64,000 nt of DNA from an uncultured Acidimicrobiales bacterium (GCA_937922785.1 CALAJQ010000009.1:198958-262957), one strand, 5' to 3'. Shown: positions 25,794-35,182, numbered from the stretch's first letter. Numbers and translations: made by a program. The notes: generated by a model from the letters alone, not told the origin.

Positions 25794-28700
25794 ATGGAGT
25801 TTCGAGTTCTTGGGAAGTTGGAGGTTTTTCGCGATGGCGAAGCCGTGAACCTCGGCTCGTTCCGTCAGCGGTCACTGCTGGCGCTCCTACTTTGTGCGCC
25901 GAACTCGGTCTTATCGACGGACCAGATTATCGACAGCCTTTGGGGTGATGACGGTGGGCCAGACAAGCAGAACGCCTTGTGGGTCTATGTGTCGGGGATT
26001 CGGAAAGCGCTTGAGCCTGATCGTCCCAAACGAACCGACGGAACCGTTCTTCTCACAAGGTCGCCTGGCTATCTGGCCGAGGTAGACCCCGATTCGGTCG
26101 ATTCGTTACGGTTTGAGCGGTTGGTGGTTGAGGGCCGGGCACTGATCGACACTGACCCTGCGGCTGCGGCGATCGTGCTTGGCGAGGCCCTGTCGTTGTG
26201 GCGGGGTCGCGCATTTGAGGAATTCACCTACGAATCGTTCGCCCAGATCGAGATCGGGCGGCTCGAAGAGCTTCGGGTTGAAGCTGTCGCGGCCCGAATC
26301 GAAGCAGACCTGCGGTGTGGCCGTTCACGCGAGCTTGTGTCCGAGCTCGAAACGTTGGTGAAGCAGCATCCCCATCGCGAAGAGTTTTCGGGCCAGTTGA
26401 TGTTGGCGCTTGCAAGGTCTGGCCGCCAGGCCGAGGCACTTCGGGTATTTACCGACCTGCGGGCGAGGCTCGTGGAAGAACTGGGCGTGGATCCCGGGCC
26501 TGCAGTTACGCGTATCCACGACGAAGTTCTTGCCGGGATGGACACCTCAATCTCGGGTGGGCTTTCCGGTGAAGTGAGCCCGTCGGCCGGGCTGGCAATC
26601 CGCGGTTATGAACTGCGGGAGAAGTTGGCCGAGACCGAGTCCTGGGTGTCGTTCAGCGCTTACCAGCCCGCGGTCGGCCGTGAAGTGGTGATCAAGGTTT
26701 GTCGTCCTGCCCGTGCCAATGACCCAGACTTCATTCGCCGCTTCGAAGCCGAAGCCAAGCAGGTCGCCCAGCTTGAGCACCCCCACATCGTGCCGCTCTA
26801 TGACTTCTGGCGAGAACCAAACGCTGCATACCTTGTGACAAGACGCGTTGGTGGCGGAAGCCTTGCCGACGTAATTGAGTCTTCAGCGCTGACGCCCGCC
26901 GATTCGGTCGGTGTTCTCGAACAGATTGGTAGCGCACTGTCGTTGGCCCATCGCTCGGGCGTTGTCCATCACGACATCTCACCAGCGAACGTTCTGTTTG
27001 ATGTGGAAGGCAACGCGTACGTGTCGGACTTTGCCATAGGTGACGCTGACTCCGGCTCTTCAAGCGCGGCCGACGTCGACCTGGACATCTCTGACCTGGG
27101 TTCAGCCATCGCGCAAGCTTTGACTGGGCTTTCCGGTGAGGCCGAACAAATCCGTGGTGCTTTGCCAGCGACGGCACGCGCTGTTATCGATCGCGCCACT
27201 ATTGCTGAACCTGGTGACCGCTATAGCGACGTCAGCTCGTTTGTTCACGACTTCCGAGTAGCAGTAGGCCCTCCCAGCGTTTCTCTAGAGCTCCCGATAG
27301 CTGCTGACACTCCCAACCCGTACAAAGGACTGCGGTCATTCGGCGGCCCCGACGCGTCTGATTTTTTCGGGCGAGAGCGCCTTGTTGAACGGCTGTTGGC
27401 AGCTTTGGGTCAGCCCGGTCTCGGTGGCCGCTTTGTAGCCGTGGTCGGCCCAAGTGGCAGCGGAAAATCCAGCGTCGTTCGGGCCGGTGTACTCCCTGCT
27501 TTGCGTCGTGATGCGCTGCCCGGCTCCTCTGACTGGTTCAACGTAGAGATGACCCCAGCACCTCACCCGTTCGAGTCACTTGAAGAGGCCTTATTGGCCG
27601 TAGCGGTCAGCCCTCCGCCTTCGCTAATCGATGTCTTGGTGGGTTCTGAACATGGGATCGATCGTGCCGTTCGTGCAGCGTTGCCCGACGACGGATCACA
27701 GCTGCTTCTGGCAATAGACCAGTTTGAAGAACTCTTCACCCAGGTTGACCAGGCCACATCGCTACAATTCATCGACTCGTTGGTTGACGCCGTAACGGCC
27801 AAACACAGCCGGGTTCGAGTAGTTGTCACTTTGCGAGCAGACTTCTATGACCGTCCGCTTGGCCACGCCCGCTTAGGTGAGCTGCTGCGTGACGGCACAC
27901 AGGTGATCACGGCCATGAACGCCGAGCAGCTCGAACGGGCGGTCGCTGGCCCGGTCGAACAGTTCGCCATTACATACGAACCGTCGCTGATAGCTCAGCT
28001 GGTGACAGACGTGGCCGACCGCCCCGGCGCTCTTCCGTTGTTGCAATATGCCCTGACCGAACTCTTCTCACAGCGCAAAGGAAACCAGATCACAAGTGCT
28101 GACTACGCCGAGCTTGGGGGCGTGTCCTGTGTGCTCTCCAAGCGGGCCGAGGGGCTTCTCGCCGCGTTGCCAGCGGGTGCTCACGATGTCGCTCGCCAGG
28201 TTTTCCTACGGCTTGTAACGGTCGGAGTTGATGCGGATGATACGCGGCGACGAGTTCTTCAGAGCGAGCTGGAGGCTTTGCAGGTCGATCGGTCGATCTT
28301 GGATTCGGTGCTTGCTTCATTCGGGCGCCGTCGCCTGATCAGCTTTGACAGAGACCCAGTCACCCGCAGCCCAACGGTAGAAATCTCCCACGAAGCCCTC
28401 TTGTCCGAGTGGGACCGGCTGGCCGGATGGATCGACGCGGCCCGGTCCGACCTTGTCAACCAGCGCCGGTTGGCTGAGGCGCTGGCCGAATGGAACGCGA
28501 GTGACCGTAGGGCTGACTTCTTGCTCAGCGGCGGCCGCCTCGACGAGCTGCACGGTTGGTCGACCGATTCGGCGATGATGTTGTCTGCGCCTGAGGCTGA
28601 CTTTCTCCAAAAGAGCCTTGCCGCAAGACACAACGCAATCGAAGCCGAACGACAACAGGAGAAGATCACTGCCGAGGCGATTCGAAACGAAGGCCAGCGA

Positions 28701-31349
28701 CGCAAGCAGCTAGTCGGCGTGGGTTTGGTTGCAGCCTTAGTTTCCGCTCTCGCGATATTCGGCATTTTCCAGTGGCGCACGGCGTCCAGCGAGCGGGCCA
28801 ACGCAGAAGCTTCCGCGCAAATGGAGGAAACCGCTCGCCGTGTTGCCGACAATGATCGTGAACGGCTTCAGATCGTTAACCAGAGCAATGAACTGGTGAC
28901 GCTCTCAAACGTCGCGTTGGCCACTGGCGACCCCGACCTTGCATTGGCCTACGCCGTGGAAGCCCTGCGGATTTCGGTCAACAACCCACTCACGTTTGAC
29001 CAATCGCTCGACGCAACGCACTGGGCGCTCCAAGCCCTAGGCGCACAGTACGACGTTGGGCCCGACGTTCAGGTGGTGGTGCGACCCGGTCCAGCCGGGC
29101 TTACTGGCGTGTTTGTCATTCCGGCCGACGAGATGATCGAACTTGCCGAGCGAACTAGCGACCGTCGCCTGACCGACAGCGAATGCGAGGCAGTCTTCGG
29201 AGATGGTTGTCAGACGGTCGAACCACTTCCGGCGGGGGCATCCGGCTATCGAGAAACCACAGGCGTTGGACCAATAGCCTCAGACGTACTTGCTGGCACA
29301 TCAGTGACCGTTTCGCAGTTCTCAATCGAAGTTGACCCGGCGCTTGAGGCCGAGTTCGAAGCCTTCACCGACGCAACTGGAATCAAAGTAGACCTCCAGG
29401 AGAGCACGTCCGCGAACGACCTGGACCGCTTCCTTTCTGGCGAGATTGCTCGACCCGACGTTGCAGTAATCGGCGGTCCGGTGCAATGGACGCAAGAGCT
29501 TGCCTTAGACCTAGGCACATTCCTAGACCACGGAACCTTGCGCTCGGATTTTGGCGACTACGCACTGAACCTCGGAGCCTTACGACCGGGCACTGCGGTG
29601 GCTGAAATAAACGAAGTGGCAACATCCATCCCGATAAACGCCAGTTTCGACAGCCTGGTTTACTACCCGAAAGGGGCCTTCGACGCTGCCGGCTACAAGG
29701 TGCCGGAATCGTTGGAAGAGCTATACGAACTCTCCCAACAAATGGTGGCAGATGGCCATACGCCTTGGTGCTTCAGCTTCAAGTCCGGCTACCCGTTTAA
29801 TGGTTGGCCGGGAACAAACTTGATGGAAAGTTTGGTGCTTCGCTTCGGCGGCGTCGAAACCTATGACGCTTGGATGGCAGGCGAACTTTCTTCAACGTCA
29901 CCGTCTATTGCCGAGGCCGGTCGGTATGGCGACTCTTTGCTGTTTGGCGAGGGCTTCGTGAGAAACGGGTCGGCATCGATTACTGCCAACGAGTTCCCCG
30001 CCGACATGCTGTTCCTGCTCAACCGAGACGCCGTCACCAACGAAGTGGACCCCCAATGTTGGTTGCTTCACCAGGCCGACTTCATGTACGGAACGGTGCC
30101 CCCAGGAAACACTCCCGGGGTAGATCTCGATCACTTCATTCTTCCTCCGGTAACCGCAGGCGAACAGGCGCCCACTAAGGCTGCCCTGTCCACAGCAACC
30201 GCTCTTACCGATCGCCCCGAGATCCGAGTGTTTATGGAATATCTGGCCAGCCCAGAGTTCGGAACAACCTGGGCTGCCCAACCAAACTCAAGGTTCGTTC
30301 CTGTCAACCGACGCTTTGATGGGTCGGCTTTCGGACCGGCGGGTGACGTGGTGGCCGATAGTCGGCGAGGCACCGCCGAATGGCTGGCCCAAGCGATTAA
30401 TTCAGATGCGATGCGCGTGGATGCTTCTGATCACATGCCGCCCGAGATTGGCGGCATCACTGAAGACGGCGCACCTGGCGTGTTCTACCAAGGAATGGTC
30501 GACTGGGCTGATGGTGTGCGAACCATCGACGAAGTATTGGCGGCCATGGATGCCGCATGGGAAGAGTGGCGGCTAGCGAACCCGCTTGGAGATGAGGGCC
30601 CTATTCCTGACGAGGCAGGTTCTCCCGATACTGGGTCTGATGTCGGGTCAAGTCCTGTTGACGATGGCCCGGTTGAACCGCCGGTGCCGCTTGGACCCGA
30701 TGGCGTCTACGCAGTTGAGGAGTTTCCTGCTGGCCCGCAGGCTCCCGGGACTTACCGCAGCGACATCCTGGGCACGCCAATAACGGTGACTTTGGAGGGC
30801 TCCTGGATATCGCCGCATAGCATCCCCGGTCACACTGTGTTTATTGATCCGGAGTCGCTGAGCGTTGGTGACCGTGACGTCACCTTTTTGCGGCCCTATG
30901 TGCTGGCGGACCCGACAGATCCCGGGGCGGCGCCCGCGCCTGGAGTCCTTCGACCGGCTGAGAACATCGAGGAATGGCTGGATACTTTGGTTGACGGAAT
31001 CGTCACCGGAGGTCCGGAAACTGTTGTCATTGGGGGCCGCGAAGCCGTTTATTTCGAGGCCCAAATTACCAATACCGAGGTTTGTGGGACATTCCTTTGG
31101 TGTGCCGGCTTTATTGCCAATACGGTCGACGAACAAGGCAACATAAGCGGCTGGAGTTTCGATCCAGGGACCCGTCAACGAGTCTGGTGGATTGATCAAG
31201 GTGATGAGCAACCACTTGTGATTATCGCTGCGACAAGGAGCGGCGACACGGGATTTGAGACTAGGGCTGACGAGCTGCTGGACTCGCTGATTATCGGCGA
31301 CCCACAGCCGCATCCGGTATCTCGCGCAGATTCGGGTCTCTCACAGTAA
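25794..31349 (+). CDS. Transmembrane SARP-kinase-nSTAND-solute-binding regulator
   Basis: The protein has 1,851 residues from ATG 25794, chosen for the strong GGAGGGAGGG just upstream. In order: a SARP DNA-binding plus BTAD domain (1-250, 'MEFRVLGKLEVFRDGE', 'LGVDPGPA'); a protein-kinase-like domain (about 265-460) with VIK lysine near 300, catalytic-loop 'HHDISPANVLF' near 391 and DFA in place of DFG near 411; an nSTAND1 NTPase (about 510-900) with 'NPYKGLRSF', Walker A 'GPSGSGKSS' near 551 and 'LAIDQFEELF' near 637; a TM helix (about 971-993); an extracellular solute-binding-protein fold (about 1164-1595); and a unique secreted C-terminal domain (about 1620-1851) after a Pro/Gly/Asp linker. 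It looks like a one-protein receptor that could couple an outside ligand to transcription. Kinase activity is uncertain. Confidence 0.88.
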   Translation: MEFRVLGKLEVFRDGEAVNLGSFRQRSLLALLLCAPNSVLSTDQIIDSLWGDDGGPDKQNALWVYVSGIRKALEPDRPKRTDGTVLLTRSPGYLAEVDPDSVDSLRFERLVVEGRALIDTDPAAAAIVLGEALSLWRGRAFEEFTYESFAQIEIGRLEELRVEAVAARIEADLRCGRSRELVSELETLVKQHPHREEFSGQLMLALARSGRQAEALRVFTDLRARLVEELGVDPGPAVTRIHDEVLAGMDTSISGGLSGEVSPSAGLAIRGYELREKLAETESWVSFSAYQPAVGREVVIKVCRPARANDPDFIRRFEAEAKQVAQLEHPHIVPLYDFWREPNAAYLVTRRVGGGSLADVIESSALTPADSVGVLEQIGSALSLAHRSGVVHHDISPANVLFDVEGNAYVSDFAIGDADSGSSSAADVDLDISDLGSAIAQALTGLSGEAEQIRGALPATARAVIDRATIAEPGDRYSDVSSFVHDFRVAVGPPSVSLELPIAADTPNPYKGLRSFGGPDASDFFGRERLVERLLAALGQPGLGGRFVAVVGPSGSGKSSVVRAGVLPALRRDALPGSSDWFNVEMTPAPHPFESLEEALLAVAVSPPPSLIDVLVGSEHGIDRAVRAALPDDGSQLLLAIDQFEELFTQVDQATSLQFIDSLVDAVTAKHSRVRVVVTLRADFYDRPLGHARLGELLRDGTQVITAMNAEQLERAVAGPVEQFAITYEPSLIAQLVTDVADRPGALPLLQYALTELFSQRKGNQITSADYAELGGVSCVLSKRAEGLLAALPAGAHDVARQVFLRLVTVGVDADDTRRRVLQSELEALQVDRSILDSVLASFGRRRLISFDRDPVTRSPTVEISHEALLSEWDRLAGWIDAARSDLVNQRRLAEALAEWNASDRRADFLLSGGRLDELHGWSTDSAMMLSAPEADFLQKSLAARHNAIEAERQQEKITAEAIRNEGQRRKQLVGVGLVAALVSALAIFGIFQWRTASSERANAEASAQMEETARRVADNDRERLQIVNQSNELVTLSNVALATGDPDLALAYAVEALRISVNNPLTFDQSLDATHWALQALGAQYDVGPDVQVVVRPGPAGLTGVFVIPADEMIELAERTSDRRLTDSECEAVFGDGCQTVEPLPAGASGYRETTGVGPIASDVLAGTSVTVSQFSIEVDPALEAEFEAFTDATGIKVDLQESTSANDLDRFLSGEIARPDVAVIGGPVQWTQELALDLGTFLDHGTLRSDFGDYALNLGALRPGTAVAEINEVATSIPINASFDSLVYYPKGAFDAAGYKVPESLEELYELSQQMVADGHTPWCFSFKSGYPFNGWPGTNLMESLVLRFGGVETYDAWMAGELSSTSPSIAEAGRYGDSLLFGEGFVRNGSASITANEFPADMLFLLNRDAVTNEVDPQCWLLHQADFMYGTVPPGNTPGVDLDHFILPPVTAGEQAPTKAALSTATALTDRPEIRVFMEYLASPEFGTTWAAQPNSRFVPVNRRFDGSAFGPAGDVVADSRRGTAEWLAQAINSDAMRVDASDHMPPEIGGITEDGAPGVFYQGMVDWADGVRTIDEVLAAMDAAWEEWRLANPLGDEGPIPDEAGSPDTGSDVGSSPVDDGPVEPPVPLGPDGVYAVEEFPAGPQAPGTYRSDILGTPITVTLEGSWISPHSIPGHTVFIDPESLSVGDRDVTFLRPYVLADPTDPGAAPAPGVLRPAENIEEWLDTLVDGIVTGGPETVVIGGREAVYFEAQITNTEVCGTFLWCAGFIANTVDEQGNISGWSFDPGTRQRVWWIDQGDEQPLVIIAATRSGDTGFETRADELLDSLIIGDPQPHPVSRADSGLSQ

Positions 31350-31401
31350 TTGACACCCAATTGGGCTAATTATCGCTGTTCAGGCGTGTTCACAGGTTGC
31401 C

Positions 31402-31419
31402 CTTAAGTCAGGCTTAAGT
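31402..31419 (+). promoter_or_regulatory. Candidate SARP operator before the secreted HExxH gene
   Basis: CTTAAGT at 31402-31408 and CTTAAGT at 31413-31419 are identical heptamers with 4 bp between them. The pattern and period equal those upstream of the large SARP gene. The site lies 44 bp before the next start. This makes the HExxH gene the best candidate target of the neighbouring regulator. Confidence 0.55.
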
Positions 31420-31462
31420 AACCAAAGGTCAGCTCAAAGTCGACTGTTTGACAGTCGAAGGC

Positions 31463-32110
31463 ATGTGGAATCACGTGCTTGGAACAGTTATCGGATGTGG
31501 GCTTCTTGTGGTCGGCTCAGTAACGACGACCGCGCCTGCTGATCCTATTCAGCCGATAGCTCTGGTTGCCGAGGCGCCCGTTGCCGAGGCTCCGGTCGAA
31601 CCGGCGGCTGTTGAGCTTGTTGACATGAATTCAGAGATGACCGAGATGGCCAACTGGGCATTGGACCTGTTTGACCAGGCCCAGCTCGAACTGCCCCCGA
31701 TGCGCTTCGTTCACCACCAGGGTGACCGAGAGCCATGCCGTGGCCGAGACGGCCTACATCGCCTGGTCGATGGTGTAAGCGTCATCGAGGTGTGTGCGAC
31801 CGAGGCCACTTTCCCAACCCAAGTCATGATCCTGCACGAAACCGCCCACGCATGGGTTGGTCATCAGTTAACCGACGAGCGCAAGGCCGAGTTCAAAGAC
31901 TTACGAGGCTGGGAACACTGGCGAGACTACGAAGCGGCAGCATGGCACGACAACGGCACCGAACAGGCAGCTGAAATCATGGTGTGGGGTTTGATAGATC
32001 GCCCGCTTCGGATGGTGCGAATCTATGACACGACCTGTGCTGATCTCGAGGCCGGGTATTCAACTCTCACTAGTGAACCACCACTTCACGGCTTCCGCGA
32101 CTACTGCTAA
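31463..32110 (+). CDS. Secreted HExxH zincin-like protein
   Basis: The protein is about 215 residues from ATG 31463 (a TTG at 31448 is in frame). A signal peptide ('HVLGTVIGCGLLVVGSV') is followed by an Ala/Pro/Val/Glu linker. The core has 'VMILHETAHAWVGHQL' with His125, Glu126 and His129, a zinc metalloprotease signature. Downstream 'EQAAEIMVWGLID' could supply the third ligand. Several cysteines suggest disulfides outside the cell. It lies 98 bp after the SARP receptor stop and has a matching SARP-type repeat. Substrate unknown. Confidence 0.72.
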   Translation: MWNHVLGTVIGCGLLVVGSVTTTAPADPIQPIALVAEAPVAEAPVEPAAVELVDMNSEMTEMANWALDLFDQAQLELPPMRFVHHQGDREPCRGRDGLHRLVDGVSVIEVCATEATFPTQVMILHETAHAWVGHQLTDERKAEFKDLRGWEHWRDYEAAAWHDNGTEQAAEIMVWGLIDRPLRMVRIYDTTCADLEAGYSTLTSEPPLHGFRDYC

Positions 32111-32173
32111 CGCGTTCTGCGACCGGGACACTTCGCCGCGATTGTGCAATGCTCGGTGCAACGAGGAGGAGAG

Positions 32174-33823
32174 ATGGAATTCGTAACGCCTGGTGCCGGC
32201 CAATGGGACCTTGATAGATCTCACTATGAGGGTGGGCTAACTCCAACAGCCGCCGACATCGGAGTCAGCTCGCTCACCAATGCCTACCGCAAGTTGTTCA
32301 AAAAGTTGGGTGTGCCCGCCGAGACGGTCGACGTTCGTTTGGTCAACGGATTCTTCTACACCCGGATACGTCCGCTAATCGGGCCAGACCGCAACGTTTC
32401 CAAACCGCCTCCGGCGTTCGCCATAAAACTGGTCTCACGGATTCACCCCGAGTTCCGACGACGTAACGCTTCGGCTCAACAAACTCTTGACAACAAACCG
32501 TGGGAGGCAGTTGTTGCCGAGTGGAACAACGAGATTCGGCCCCGCTACGCCGCCCGCAACGCGGAACTTCAGCGGGTCGACCTTGCGGCACTAAGTAACG
32601 ACGATCTGGCTGGCCATCTGGATGAGTTGATCGCTCATCTTCGAGAGACGAATGAAGAACATCATCGGCTCCATGGTTATGACCTGGGCCCGATCGGCGA
32701 ACTGCTGGTTGCTGGGCGAGAATGGGGTATCCCGATCCCTGAGATGTTGTCCACTCTCGTCGGGGCGTCACCTTCAACCCAAGAGCCGGCCCGCAAACTG
32801 ATGGAGATCAGGCGCTCAGTTGAATCGGCGGGTGGCTCACTCGATTCGCTTGAGCAGATCAAAGCCGCCTCGCCCGAAAGCAGTCGGCTGTTGGATGACT
32901 ACATCGCCGAACACGGCCACCTCCTGTACGCGGGGTATGACATCGACACGCCGACGCTGGTGGAAAATTTGGATGTTCTGCTCAGTTCCATTCAGTCGGC
33001 CAAGGAGCCAGTTGACGTTTTGAAGATGGCCGCCCAAGCCGCTGCTAGCGTGAGGCAGCGCTTGTCGGTGGCGAACCAGGCCGAGTTCGACACTCTGCTT
33101 GTTAGTGCTCGGCACGCAATGGACATGAGGGATAACAACGGCCCGCTCACTCTTCAATGGCCGTCGGGTCTGTTGCGGTTGGCCTTGCTGGAAGCCGGCC
33201 GACGGTTGGTTGAGAGTGGCCGGATTGTGGAGGCCGAGCACATGTTCGAACTAGAGCCGCGTGAAATGTCGGCGATCGTTCGTGCGGGTTCGGGGCCGTC
33301 AGCGCAGGAGTTGGTGGCCCGGGCGGCGCACCGAGTTGAACTGGCCCAGCTCGACCCGCCTCCCACTTTAGGGACACCCGAGCCGCCACCGCCTCTGGAC
33401 GCGTTACCGGAAGCGACCGCCCGGCTGTTGTCGATTGTGAACGTCTTGGTTGATGAGTTGTTGACCACCGCTGCGGTGGACGAGGCCGCGATTGCTAACC
33501 GGACGTTCAGCGGGTCGGGGATCGGCACCGAGCCCTTTGTCGGGGTTGCTCGCACCGCAACCACGGCCGAAGAAGCAATGGCGGAGATGGAACCCGACGA
33601 AGTCTTGGTCACCCGCACCACCTCGCCGGCCTACAACCTGGTCATCTCGATGGCCGGTGCTCTGGTCACCGAAACTGGGGGAGCAGCTTCCCACGCGGCG
33701 GTGTTGTCCCGGGAGTTGGGCCTGCCTGCGGTGATAGGAGCCGCCGGTTGCCTGCAGGGCATCAACAACGGCGACCGGGTTGAAGTTGATCCAGCAGCAG
33801 GAACCGTACGAGTACTCAGCTAA
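32174..33823 (+). CDS. PEP-utilising-enzyme mobile (swivelling His) domain protein
   Basis: The protein is 549 residues from ATG 32174, with GGAGGAGAG upstream. The C-terminal 80 residues are a phosphohistidine swivelling domain: 'LVTETGGAASHAAVLSRELG' with His507 and then 'LPAVIGAAGCLQGINNGDRVEVD'. The large N-terminal part is helical and resembles the central region of rifampin phosphotransferase/PpsA-like proteins, but I see no ATP-grasp domain. Without it the protein would need a partner to be phosphorylated, or it acts on another substrate. The next gene lies beyond inverted-repeat copy B. Confidence 0.75.
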   Translation: MEFVTPGAGQWDLDRSHYEGGLTPTAADIGVSSLTNAYRKLFKKLGVPAETVDVRLVNGFFYTRIRPLIGPDRNVSKPPPAFAIKLVSRIHPEFRRRNASAQQTLDNKPWEAVVAEWNNEIRPRYAARNAELQRVDLAALSNDDLAGHLDELIAHLRETNEEHHRLHGYDLGPIGELLVAGREWGIPIPEMLSTLVGASPSTQEPARKLMEIRRSVESAGGSLDSLEQIKAASPESSRLLDDYIAEHGHLLYAGYDIDTPTLVENLDVLLSSIQSAKEPVDVLKMAAQAAASVRQRLSVANQAEFDTLLVSARHAMDMRDNNGPLTLQWPSGLLRLALLEAGRRLVESGRIVEAEHMFELEPREMSAIVRAGSGPSAQELVARAAHRVELAQLDPPPTLGTPEPPPPLDALPEATARLLSIVNVLVDELLTTAAVDEAAIANRTFSGSGIGTEPFVGVARTATTAEEAMAEMEPDEVLVTRTTSPAYNLVISMAGALVTETGGAASHAAVLSRELGLPAVIGAAGCLQGINNGDRVEVDPAAGTVRVLS

Positions 33824-33848
33824 CCCCTGGCAGCCGCCCCCTTCTCCG

Positions 33849-33925
33849 TTTTGGCCGCACAACCCGTCACTTTTGTCGCTTTGTGCGGCCAGAGCGCCTG
33901 TCAGCGTCGCTTTGTGCGGCCAAAA
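33849..33925. repeat. Inverted-repeat element, copy B
   Basis: The element is 77 bp with perfect 14-bp inverted ends TTTTGGCCGCACAA (33849-33862) and TTGTGCGGCCAAAA. One internal TTTGTGCGGCC module lies in the right-hand orientation. It differs from copy C at 37252 by a single base, and the flanking CCGCCCCCTTCT is shared too. It sits between two genes on the same strand, 40 bp before a methyltransferase start. Confidence 0.88.
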
Positions 33926-33965
33926 TCGACCAGTGTCCTCGGACGTGACATGCGATGCTGGTGGC

Positions 33966-34721
33966 ATGGGTGCTGCCGGTGTGGACTACGACGGTGAGAT
34001 CTCGAAACAGTATGAGCAGGGCCGCAGCCTTAGCCCGGCAGCTGTCTCGACGTGGCGTGAGGCAGTGGGAGACCTCATCCCTGACACAGGACTGATAGCC
34101 GACGTCGGGGCGGGCACCGGTCGGTTCGCTCGACAGTTTGATTTGCTTGCTCCGGGCCGAGTGCTGGCGATCGAGCCATCATCGGGGATGAGGGGATCGG
34201 CCCAGCGTTCACACCCCGGTCAGGTCATCTGGATGGGTGGCAGCGCCGAGCGAATGCCGCTGGCTGACAGTTCGGTCCAGTTGGTCTGGACCGCGTTCAC
34301 AGCCCACTATTTCGATCTAGCCGCGGCGGCGTCGGAGTTCGCGCGGGTCTTGGCGCCCGGTGGCCAGGTGTTGGTGTGGCACGCATTCCCGGACATATTT
34401 GACGGGCTCGAGTGGTTTCGATGGTTCCCTACCGCTCGGGCACTAGCGGACCAGCAAGGAGTTCCTTCGGCGCAATTGGTTCAGCGGACCTTTGAGGACG
34501 TTGGGATGATCTTCGAGGGCCGGACTGAACATCACATGCGAATCGCCGACGATATGGCTGTGCTTGCCGATCGGCTGGCACATCGTTCGATCTCCACCCT
34601 GAGTTTGATCTCCGACGAAGATTTCGAGCAAGGATTGACCAATCTCCGGGCCCACGCAGCCGAATCTGACGGTGGCGATCCGGTGTATGCCGTAAATGTC
34701 ATGCTGCGGTTCCGGGCTTAG
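33966..34721 (+). CDS. Class I SAM-dependent methyltransferase
   Basis: The protein is 251 residues from ATG 33966. It opens with the Methyltransf_11 pattern 'VDYDGEISKQYEQGRSLSP', has motif I 'IADVGAGTGRFARQF' and 'VLAIEPSSGM', and continues with 'AERMPLADSSVQLVWTAFT' and 'LAPGGQVLVW'. Substrate unknown. Its stop overlaps the end of the broken nucleotidyltransferase gene on the other strand. Confidence 0.87.
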   Translation: MGAAGVDYDGEISKQYEQGRSLSPAAVSTWREAVGDLIPDTGLIADVGAGTGRFARQFDLLAPGRVLAIEPSSGMRGSAQRSHPGQVIWMGGSAERMPLADSSVQLVWTAFTAHYFDLAAAASEFARVLAPGGQVLVWHAFPDIFDGLEWFRWFPTARALADQQGVPSAQLVQRTFEDVGMIFEGRTEHHMRIADDMAVLADRLAHRSISTLSLISDEDFEQGLTNLRAHAAESDGGDPVYAVNVMLRFRA

Positions 34722-35182
34722 GTGTCTCCGGATGGCTCAGCAAGGAAGTCGATGGTGATCATCGGCCACCGCTCTTGCCAGGCTTTGGACGCCATCCGGT
34801 GCCGATAGACGTCGGCTGAGGTTGGGGTTGAAACGTTGGCGTGACCCGCAACTCGAAGAGGTCCTTGAGCCCTCCGCCTGGGTCCAGGATGGTGATGGTG
34901 TCATCGTGGTTGAGGCGGGCTCCGACAGCAGTAACCAGATCCGCCCATCGGGACATGGCGTCTTCGATGGACGTGTAAGGCACGGAGTCACCGGTGTAGG
35001 TGTGGATCGTCGCCTGGTTGACAACCTCCCAAGTCACCTCAGGAATCACAGATGAGAGTTGGACTTCGAGTTCACTCTCATACGCCGAGTCAGTGCGCAC
35101 ATCGTCGAAGATCAGCACGTCTATATCCGACGGCAGCGTTGGCTCGGGCAGCGAGTGCAGGTGATCCCACACGAGGTGGGTT
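34718..35182 (-). pseudogene. Decayed COG3575-like nucleotidyltransferase
   Basis: The recognisable part begins 'HLVWDHLHSLPEP' and 'SDIDVLIFDD', the active-site region of COG3575 nucleotidyltransferase-fold proteins, and continues to 'DPGGGLKDLFELRVTP'. Two defects are visible. The usual 40-50 residues before WDHL are absent, because the frame upstream is the shadow of the neighbouring gene. Near 34850 the frame must shift to recover the family-like C-terminus 'YRHRMASKAWQERWPMITI', which then runs to TAA at 34718. It is either a pseudogene or contains an assembly error. Confidence 0.6.
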
